17,868 bases of DNA from Bacteroidota bacterium (GTDB lineage: Bacteria > Bacteroidota > Bacteroidia > Flavobacteriales_F > PHOS-HE28), in assembly GCA_023430325.1 (NCBI GenBank), contig JAEZAU010000052.1, positions 1-17,868 on the forward strand, read 5' to 3'. Made by a program: the position numbers and the translations under genes. Every line of letters begins with the position of its first letter. Positions within the stretch are counted from its first letter, which is position 1. A model generated the notes under the pieces. The model was given only the letters and a program-made list of their open reading frames with translations, did not search any database and was not told the DNA's origin. Positions 7,272 through 13,614 of this stretch are shown piece after piece.

Positions 7272-8495
7272 CTAGAGAAGTGAATGGTATAGTTGGGCCA
7301 TTTCCTCGATCAAGCGCGTGTAATGGAACCGTTCCCTTACATGTTCCCAACCCTGTTCGCCCATTCTGGCGCGCAGATCGTCATCTTCCACCAGGCGGGT
7401 CAATTGCTGCTGCAGGCTCTTCAGGTCACCACTTTCGCTCAATAACGCGGTCCTTCCCGGCAGCACCACGTTCTCAATACCACCCACCCGCGTGCTCACC
7501 ACAGGCCGGTTGGCCGCCTGCGCTTCGATCAGGCTCACCGGGGTACCCTCGTTCAAGGAGGTGAGCATTACGATATCCACCCCGGCGTTCACGATATCCA
7601 TCTCTTTTATCCATGAAGTGAATGTGACCGTTGCAGGTTTTACGATCTCTTTTCCGGCCATGATGTTCGAAAAGCCATGGCCGTTCAGATACGGTGCACT
7701 TACCTGGCTGAGGCCTAGGTCACTGGCCTTCTGATGAAGAGCTTCGCGCATCTCCCCGTCGCCCACGATGAACGCTCTGATCTTCCGGCCTGTGCGTTTG
7801 CTCACTTCAGCTATCACTTCCAGGAACAACGGATGGTTCTTCACCGGTACCAGGCGGCCTATGATGCCTATGGCTATCTCATCATCGGACACGTTGTACA
7901 TCTTGCGGAAGACCGCCCTTTTTTGCTGTTGATCTTCCTGGAACAGGGACAGATCGAAGCCGAGGGGCACCACACTTACTTTGGCGGCTTGGCAGATGCG
8001 GTGTTCTTCGACCAGTTCCTCTTTCTGCCTTTCACTGATAGCGATGATCCTGGAGGACCTGCGGGCCAGAAATCGTTCGATACTCTTGTACAGAGCAGTG
8101 CGAACGGGACTGAAATAGCTATGGAACACATGACCATGAAAAGTGTGAACGATGCCTTTCACGTTCATCTCATAAGCCGCCAGGCGGCCTACGGCACCAG
8201 CTTTTGCGGCATGGGTGTGTACCACATCGGGTCGAAAATCCCTGATCAATTGTTTTATCCGCCGGTAGGCACCATGGTCCCGCCAGGGAGCTATTTCTCG
8301 CTGAAGCTCGGGAAGGATCATTGCCTCCACGCCCATGGATCGTAGTATGTGGTGACTTCCCTCTTCAGTATTCTCCTGGCTTCCCCCCACCAGAAGGGTC
8401 TCGAATTCCGGAGGCATGTAACGGGTAAGGTAGGCCACATTATGCGTAGGGCCGCCCAGGTTGAACCGATTGATTATCTGGAGGATCCTGGGCAT
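7272..8495 (-). CDS. GT4-family glycosyltransferase, second tandem copy
   Basis: Predicted retaining GT-B glycosyltransferase acting on the cytoplasmic face during repeat-unit assembly; donor and acceptor sugars cannot be told. The 407 residues start with a Gly-rich acceptor-domain loop (NLGGPTHN, 12-19), then VVHTHAAKAG (91-100) and FHGHVFHSYF. The donor domain starts around IGIIGRLVPVKNH (209-221) and has the EX7E motif, Glu316 and Glu324, in EGTPVSLIEAQ, followed by VGGIENVV. It is about 79% identical, without gaps, to the gene just upstream (my count: 86 differences in 407 aligned positions). Its ATG follows that gene's TGA directly, with no spacer. A stretch around 264-292 (SAPYLNGHG onward) looks longer than in typical GT4 proteins. 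Confidence 0.93.
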   Translation of the reverse strand: MPRILQIINRFNLGGPTHNVAYLTRYMPPEFETLLVGGSQENTEEGSHHILRSMGVEAMILPELQREIAPWRDHGAYRRIKQLIRDFRPDVVHTHAAKAGAVGRLAAYEMNVKGIVHTFHGHVFHSYFSPVRTALYKSIERFLARRSSRIIAISERQKEELVEEHRICQAAKVSVVPLGFDLSLFQEDQQQKRAVFRKMYNVSDDEIAIGIIGRLVPVKNHPLFLEVIAEVSKRTGRKIRAFIVGDGEMREALHQKASDLGLSQVSAPYLNGHGFSNIMAGKEIVKPATVTFTSWIKEMDIVNAGVDIVMLTSLNEGTPVSLIEAQAANRPVVSTRVGGIENVVLPGRTALLSESGDLKSLQQQLTRLVEDDDLRARMGEQGWEHVRERFHYTRLIEEMAQLYHSLL

Positions 8496-9722
8496 TCAGT
8501 TCAGGAGTGAATCGTACAGACCGGCCATATCCGTCACCAAGCGCGAATAGTGGAAACGCTCTTTCACATGATGCCAGCCCTGAAGCCCCAGTTCCTTGCG
8601 CAGAGCATCATTTTCCACCAGGGCGATCAAGTGGTCCCGAAGTCCATTGCGATCGCCGCTCTCACTGAGAAGACCGGTGATGCCCGAGCGCACCACGTTC
8701 TCAATGCCGCCCACGCGCGTGCTCACCACGGGTCTATTGGCCGCCTGCGCCTCTATGAGGCTTGCCGGGGTGCCTTCGTTCAAGGAGGTGAGCATTACGA
8801 TATCCATCCCAGCATGCACGAAGTCTACCTCCTTCAACCATGAGGTGAATGTGACCGCGGCCGGTGCAACGATCGGTTTTCCGATCAGCATGTGCGCAAG
8901 GCCGTGGCCGTTCAGGTATGGTGCGCTGACCTGACTGAGGCCCAGATCGTTGACTTTCTGTTGAAGGGCTTCGCGCATTTCTCCGTCGCCTACTATGAAA
9001 GCCCTGATCTTGCGGCCTGTGCGTTTGCGCGTCTCAGCGATCACATCAAGGAATAGTGAATGGTTCTTCACCGGCACCAGACGGCCTATGATACCTATGG
9101 CGATCTCATCCTCGGCTATGCCATATACTTTACGGAAGATCGCCCGTTTACGCTGTTGATCTTCCTGGAACCTGACCAGATCGAACCCCAGAGGCACCAC
9201 GCTCACCTTGGATGCCTCACAGATGCGGTGCTCTTCGACCAACTCCTGTTCTTGTCTTTCACTGATGGCTATGATCCTGGAGGACCGGGTTGCGAGAAAG
9301 CGTTCGATGTTCTTATAGAGTGCCGTGCGCACCGGCCCGAAATAGCTGTGGAAAACATGACCGTGGAACGTGTGTACGATCGCCTTGACGCCCAATTCCG
9401 AGGCGGCCAATCTTCCAACGGCCCCTGCTTTGGCGGCATGGGTGTGTACGATATCGGGCCCCACTTTACGGATGAGGGCTTTGATCTTGCGGTACGCGCC
9501 CCGGTCTCGCCACGGGGCCACTTCACGCTGGAGTTCCGGAAGTATTATGGGCTCAATGCCCATGCTCTTCAGGATGTGATGGCTACCTTCTTCCGAATGT
9601 TCCTGGGAGCCCCCCACCAGTACGGTCTCGAATTCTGGCGGGAGAAAACGCGTGAGATACGCCACGTTGTGCGTGGGGCCACCCAGGTTGAAACGATTGA
9701 TTATCCGAAGAATTCGCGGCAT
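8496..9722 (-). CDS. GT4-family glycosyltransferase, first tandem copy
   Basis: Paralog of the following gene, with the same GT-B architecture: Gly-rich NLGGPTHN loop near the N-terminus, IVHTHAAKAG, GIIGRLVPVKNH opening the donor domain, and the EX7E pair in EGTPASLIEAQ. 408 residues, no signal peptide or membrane segment, so probably a cytoplasmic enzyme adding a sugar to the lipid-linked repeat unit. Compared with its twin, differences are fewer in the N-terminal half (35 of 201) than in the C-terminal half (51 of 206), where the nucleotide sugar binds in this family. It starts with ATG 9722, 43 bp after the asparagine synthase stop, with a candidate promoter element in that gap. It could therefore head a sub-operon. 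Confidence 0.93.
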   Translation of the reverse strand: MPRILRIINRFNLGGPTHNVAYLTRFLPPEFETVLVGGSQEHSEEGSHHILKSMGIEPIILPELQREVAPWRDRGAYRKIKALIRKVGPDIVHTHAAKAGAVGRLAASELGVKAIVHTFHGHVFHSYFGPVRTALYKNIERFLATRSSRIIAISERQEQELVEEHRICEASKVSVVPLGFDLVRFQEDQQRKRAIFRKVYGIAEDEIAIGIIGRLVPVKNHSLFLDVIAETRKRTGRKIRAFIVGDGEMREALQQKVNDLGLSQVSAPYLNGHGLAHMLIGKPIVAPAAVTFTSWLKEVDFVHAGMDIVMLTSLNEGTPASLIEAQAANRPVVSTRVGGIENVVRSGITGLLSESGDRNGLRDHLIALVENDALRKELGLQGWHHVKERFHYSRLVTDMAGLYDSLLN

Positions 9723-9735
9723 AAATGGAGCTTTG

Positions 9736-9743
9736 CAAAGTTA
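9736..9743 (-). promoter_or_regulatory. Candidate -7 promoter element TAACTTTG before the first glycosyltransferase
   Basis: TAACTTTG on the minus strand is an exact match to the Bacteroidota TAnnTTTG element and ends 13 bases before the ATG at 9722. No convincing -33 TTG is seen at the usual distance. The element overlaps the 10-bp palindrome CTTTGCAAAG (9731-9740), which could be coincidence or an operator. Confidence 0.4.
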
Positions 9744-9765
9744 CGCCTGCCGTGCCGCACCGTGC

Positions 9766-11631
9766 TCATTTGCGTTGCCTGCGCCACCACGTCAGGTAGA
9801 CGATCAATGCATGTACGGTTGCCTGTGCATCTCCTGATGAAGAGCTTCCAAGTCGCTTCAATAGCTTCTTGACAGCTACAGGGTCCAGGCCGGCGTTGAG
9901 CAGTTCTTCCGTGTTCATCACATCATTTACCTGCTCCTTGAGGGGGCCTAGGAAAAGTGATCTTAAAGGCACTTCAAATCCTTTCTTCGGCCTGCGTACG
10001 ATCCGCTCTGGTAACAGATGTTGAAAGGCCTGCCGCAGCAAGGCCTTCGGTCTTCCTCGCCGGAATTTCATTTCCGCCGGCAGGGAAAAAGCGTACGAGA
10101 CGAGACGGTGATCGAGGAAGGGCGTTCGCACCTCAAGGCTGTTGGCCATACTGGTAAGGTCCACCTTCAACAGCATGTCATTGGGCAACACCGTATGCAG
10201 ATCGGCCCATAAAAGATCGTTCAGGTCATTGCCTTGTATGGATGCCGCCATTTGTTGACGCCGCCGATCGAATTCATACCGATCTTTCGCATCTCCCAGC
10301 AAGTCATCGATCACCGTATCATCCTCGAACGAGGCCAGCATCAGGTAGCGCTCACGTGGTGAGAGCGTTGCCGCACGTGAGAACTTGCGTAATTGCCGTA
10401 CACGATCGGCCAACCTTGAATTGCGTGAAGCTGGAAGAAGGTCCCAAAGTGGTCCCCCGGCCTTTGCGAAGTGTTCCTTCATGCCAGCTTGTTGAAGACG
10501 GAGTTCGGCCTGGTGCTTACGATAGCCGCCGAAGACCTCATCAGCACCATCGCCGCTCAACGCTACAGTGACGAATTTCCGCGTATATCTGCTCAGCAGG
10601 TAGGAGGGAAGAGCGCTACTGTCAGCAAAAGGCTCGTCGATGATAGAGAGAAATTCCTGGTAATGTTGGGCAAGATCATCTTCGGAAAGCCTCAAAGTGT
10701 GATGCTCCGATCCAATGTGCCGGGCCACCTCTTCGGCATATTCCGTTTCATCAAAATATTTCTCCGTGAAGCCGATGCTGAAGGTCTGCAGATCGGGTTT
10801 GTGTCTTTTTGCAAGTGCGGAAATAATGCTGCTATCCAGGCCACCGCTGAGGAAAGTACCGATCGGGACATCGCTCAACAACCGGATCCGAACGGCATCA
10901 TCAAGCAACCGCCTTACATACTGCACCGGATCGGCGATGTTCTTGGATCTTGCAGCTTCTTCTTCATGGTAGTACCACCGTTGAACATCGATGCCTTTCC
11001 GATCGATGGTGATGGAATGGCCTGGCAACAATTTATGGGCACTTTTATGGATGGTGTATGGTGCCGGTATGTAGTGATGAGTGAAATAGATCCGCATCGA
11101 GACATCATCGATCGGCAGATCGACCCCGAATTTTTCGAATGCGCGCATTTCACTTGCGAACAGGAACCGGTCCTTGAATTCTGTCCAGTAAAGCGGTTTC
11201 ACACCAAACCGATCGCGGGCTACGAAAAGAGTATCATTGACCGCATCATGTATCGCAAGCGCGAAGAATCCGTTCAGATCATGCAGGAAGGCCGGGCCTT
11301 TCAAAGTGAAAAGACGAAGGACGACCTCCGTGTCGGTGTTCGATCGGAACGTGTGCCCTTCTGCGATCAACCTGCTGCGCAAGTCCAGAAAGTTGAAGAC
11401 TTCACCATTGTAGACGATGGTATGGCGGCCGTTCTGATCGGTGAAAGGTTGATGGCCGGCGGCGCTTGTATCCAGGATGCTGAGCCGCCGGTGACCGAGT
11501 ACCGCGCTGCCGGCGATGTACATGCCTTCGTCATCAGGACCGCGATGCGCGATACAGGCGAGTGCTTCGGCCGATCCCCGACCCACGGGATCTTCACCGC
11601 GTAAGCGGAAGGCTCCTACAATGCCGCACAT
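9766..11631 (-). CDS. asnB: Asparagine synthase (glutamine-hydrolysing) / AsnB-type amidotransferase
   Basis: Uses glutamine nitrogen and ATP to amidate aspartate or, in polysaccharide clusters, possibly a sugar-acid carboxylate. The start at ATG 11631 gives MCGIVGAF with the nucleophilic Cys directly after Met, which fixes the start; the frame extends to a TTG at 11655 that would bury it. The 621-residue protein has a class II glutaminase domain (HRGPDDEG at 29-36, RRLSILD at 48-54, YNGEVFN at 74-80) and a synthetase domain with the pyrophosphate loop SGGLDSS (262-268), plus later SGDGADEVFGGY and TPFLDHR motifs. Both active sites look intact. It lies 43 bp upstream of the glycosyltransferase pair and just after the lpdA terminator, so it is the first gene of the polysaccharide run. 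A housekeeping role in asparagine synthesis cannot be excluded. Confidence 0.93.
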   Translation of the reverse strand: MCGIVGAFRLRGEDPVGRGSAEALACIAHRGPDDEGMYIAGSAVLGHRRLSILDTSAAGHQPFTDQNGRHTIVYNGEVFNFLDLRSRLIAEGHTFRSNTDTEVVLRLFTLKGPAFLHDLNGFFALAIHDAVNDTLFVARDRFGVKPLYWTEFKDRFLFASEMRAFEKFGVDLPIDDVSMRIYFTHHYIPAPYTIHKSAHKLLPGHSITIDRKGIDVQRWYYHEEEAARSKNIADPVQYVRRLLDDAVRIRLLSDVPIGTFLSGGLDSSIISALAKRHKPDLQTFSIGFTEKYFDETEYAEEVARHIGSEHHTLRLSEDDLAQHYQEFLSIIDEPFADSSALPSYLLSRYTRKFVTVALSGDGADEVFGGYRKHQAELRLQQAGMKEHFAKAGGPLWDLLPASRNSRLADRVRQLRKFSRAATLSPRERYLMLASFEDDTVIDDLLGDAKDRYEFDRRRQQMAASIQGNDLNDLLWADLHTVLPNDMLLKVDLTSMANSLEVRTPFLDHRLVSYAFSLPAEMKFRRGRPKALLRQAFQHLLPERIVRRPKKGFEVPLRSLFLGPLKEQVNDVMNTEELLNAGLDPVAVKKLLKRLGSSSSGDAQATVHALIVYLTWWRRQRK

Positions 11632-11652
11632 CGGTCGCGAAGATCGGTCGAT

Positions 11653-11682
11653 CAAAAGGAAACGGCCGGGTCTCCCGGCCGT
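11653..11682 (-). terminator. Intrinsic terminator after lpdA
   Basis: Perfect 9-bp inverted repeat, ACGGCCGGG at 11662-11670 and CCCGGCCGT at 11674-11682, with a 3-base loop. On the minus strand it is followed by a T-rich tract (TTTCCTTTT), beginning 21 bases after the lpdA stop. It separates lpdA from asnB. Confidence 0.85.
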
Positions 11683-11703
11683 TCATAGTCATTATCATTT
11701 TGA

Positions 11704-13092
11704 TCAAAGATGGATCACCTCACCATACGCCGCCGCCGCCGCCTCCATGATCGCCTCGCTCATTGTCGGGTGGGGATGCACCGTCTTGATGATCTCGTGG
11801 CCCGTGGTCTCCAACTTGCGGATGCTCACCGCCTCGGCGATCATCTCCGTTACGTTGAGCCCGATCATGTGCGCGCCCAGCAGCTCGCCGTACTTCGCAT
11901 CGAAGATCAACTTCACGAAACCATCGGTATTGCCTGCGGCCTTTGCCTTACCACTGGCGCTGTACGGGAATTTTCCCACCTTGATCTCAATACCCTTCTC
12001 CTTCGCCTGCTTCTCGGTCATTCCCACGCTGGCCACTTCGGGTGAGCAGTAGGTGCAACCGGGAATGTTATTGTAATCCAGCGGCTCAGGATGGTGGCCT
12101 GCGATCTTCTCGACGCAGATGATGCCTTCTGCGCTTGCAACGTGCGCGAGCGCCTGGCCTGGTGTCACATCGCCGATCGCATAGTATCCCGGGATGTTCG
12201 TCTGGTAGAATTCGTTCACCACGATACGGCCTTTGTCCGTGGCGATCCCCACCTCCTCCAGGCCGATCTTTTCGATGTTAGGGGTGATGCCTACGGCACT
12301 GAGCACGATGTCGCATTCGATCGTCTGTTCGCCCTTTGGTGTCTTCACAGTGACCTTGCAGCCCTTGCCTTTTGTATCCACTGCGGTAACTTCAGAACCG
12401 GTCATCACCTCAATGCCCTGCTTCTTGAAGCTTTTCTCCAGCTGCTTGCTCACCTCTTCATCTTCCACCGGAACAATGTTGGGCATGAATTCGATCAGCG
12501 TCACCTTCGTGCCGATCGCATTGTAGAAGTACGCGAACTCGCTTCCGATCGCGCCGCTGCCCACCACTACCATGCTCTTTGGCTGTTCGGGCAGCACCAT
12601 GGCCTCCCGGTAACCGATGATCTTCTTGCCGTCCTGCGGAAGGTTCGGCAGAACACGGCTTCGTGCGCCAGTGGCGATCAAGATGCTCTTCGCTTCGAGC
12701 GTCTGCTTCTTTCCCTTGTCATCGGTCACCTCGAGCTTCTTTCCCGGCAGCACTTTGCCGGTGCCCATGATCACATCGATCTTGTTCTTCTTCATCAGGA
12801 AGCCGATGCCTTTGCTATTGCTGTCGGCCACATCGCGGCTGCGCTTTACCATTCCAGTGAAGTCGGCCTTGGGCTCGCCCACCGTTATGCCATAATCCTT
12901 AGCATGGCTGATGTACTCGAACACATTGGCGCTCTTTAAAAGCGCCTTGGTAGGAATGCAACCCCAATTCAGGCAGATGCCACCCAAAGATTCACGTTCA
13001 ACAATGGCGGTCTTAAGGCCGAGCTGGCTGGCACGGATCGCGGCGACATAGCCACCCGGACCACTGCCAAGGACAATGAGGTCGTAACTCAT
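11704..13092 (-). CDS. lpdA: Dihydrolipoyl dehydrogenase (E3)
   Basis: FAD enzyme that reoxidises dihydrolipoamide with NAD+ in the pyruvate, 2-oxoglutarate or branched-chain dehydrogenase complexes and the glycine cleavage system. 462 residues, normal for the family. FAD-binding GSGPGG (9-14), the redox disulfide in GGICLNWGCIPTK (Cys40 and Cys45), a second Rossmann motif VVVGSGAIGSEF, the YYAIGDV segment near the FAD, and the C-terminal HPHPTMSE with the catalytic His441/Glu446 pair are all present. No E1 or E2 genes flank it; it is a stand-alone gene with its own terminator, divergent from the small CoA-binding protein gene. Start ATG 13092 gives the usual MSYDLIVLGSGPGG beginning. Confidence 0.97.
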   Translation of the reverse strand: MSYDLIVLGSGPGGYVAAIRASQLGLKTAIVERESLGGICLNWGCIPTKALLKSANVFEYISHAKDYGITVGEPKADFTGMVKRSRDVADSNSKGIGFLMKKNKIDVIMGTGKVLPGKKLEVTDDKGKKQTLEAKSILIATGARSRVLPNLPQDGKKIIGYREAMVLPEQPKSMVVVGSGAIGSEFAYFYNAIGTKVTLIEFMPNIVPVEDEEVSKQLEKSFKKQGIEVMTGSEVTAVDTKGKGCKVTVKTPKGEQTIECDIVLSAVGITPNIEKIGLEEVGIATDKGRIVVNEFYQTNIPGYYAIGDVTPGQALAHVASAEGIICVEKIAGHHPEPLDYNNIPGCTYCSPEVASVGMTEKQAKEKGIEIKVGKFPYSASGKAKAAGNTDGFVKLIFDAKYGELLGAHMIGLNVTEMIAEAVSIRKLETTGHEIIKTVHPHPTMSEAIMEAAAAAYGEVIHL

Positions 13093-13140
13093 GGGGTTAT
13101 CTGATGCGGAAGCTGAATAGATGGTTCAAATGAACGGGGG

Positions 13141-13148
13141 CGAAGTTA
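13141..13148 (-). promoter_or_regulatory. Candidate -7 promoter element TAACTTCG upstream of lpdA
   Basis: TAACTTCG on the minus strand differs by one base from TAnnTTTG and sits in the 104-bp divergent space between lpdA and the CoA-binding gene, about 48 bases before the lpdA ATG. No clear -33 element is visible. It shares TAACTT with motifs before two other minus-strand genes. Confidence 0.3.
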
Positions 13149-13196
13149 ATCCCATTGCGATATTCACGGTCTGATCGGCACGCATGTGGCTGATCG

Positions 13197-13565
13197 ATGC
13201 GCATGGGTAAGCGAACGCTGGTGCTTGGAGCCACTGAACGTACCGATCGCTATGCGAACCTGGCGATAAGAAAACTGCGGCACCATGGCCATGAGGTCAT
13301 CGCCGTGGGTCTTCGTCCAGGACAGGTCGGGGATGTTCAGATACTGACGGACATACCCGAAGGTGCGGAGGTGGATACCGTTACACTCTACATGAACCCG
13401 CACAACCAGATACCCTGGCAGCAGAAGATCATCGATCTTGGACCTGAACGGATCATCTTCAATCCAGGTACTGAGGATCTGGGTTTTGAGGCGATGGCAG
13501 AAGCGAACGGCATTCAACCAGTGATCGGTTGTACGCTGGTGATGCTTTCAGCAGGAACCTACTGA
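13197..13565 (+). CDS. CoA-binding domain (YccU-like) small protein
   Basis: 122-residue stand-alone Rossmann-fold protein of the CoA-binding (CoA_binding_2, YccU-like) family, whose exact function is not established. The N-terminus KRTLVLGATERTDRYANLA (5-23) is the nucleotide-binding turn, followed by GHEVIAVGLRPGQ and a TLYMNPHNQ segment; the C-terminal part has RIIFNPGTED and ends with GCTLVMLSAGTY, where the Cys lies in the family's conserved position. Start taken at ATG 13197; ATG 13203 is equally possible. It is the only plus-strand gene in the window, divergent from lpdA and convergent with the protease. No partner gene is evident. Confidence 0.88.
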   Translation: MRMGKRTLVLGATERTDRYANLAIRKLRHHGHEVIAVGLRPGQVGDVQILTDIPEGAEVDTVTLYMNPHNQIPWQQKIIDLGPERIIFNPGTEDLGFEAMAEANGIQPVIGCTLVMLSAGTY

Positions 13566-13596
13566 AAAGAGAAGCCCCCGCCAGGGCGGGGGCTTC
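13565..13596 (-). terminator. Strong hairpin terminator between convergent genes, mainly for the M43 protease
   Basis: Inverted repeat GAAGCCCCCGCC (13571-13582) with GGCGGGGGCTTC (13585-13596); as 11 paired bases it leaves a 4-base loop. On the minus strand the hairpin is followed by TCTTTTC, a proper T-run, so it ends the protease transcript 19 bases after its stop. On the plus strand the downstream bases are GATCGATC, so termination of the CoA-binding gene there would be weaker. Confidence 0.85.
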
Positions 13597-13614
13597 GATC
13601 GATCAAGGTTCAGA

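Noticed and set aside
10471..11604. Plus-strand open frame of 377 codons
   Set aside because: Entirely antisense to asnB, whose motifs are unmistakable; no recognisable domain in the antisense product.
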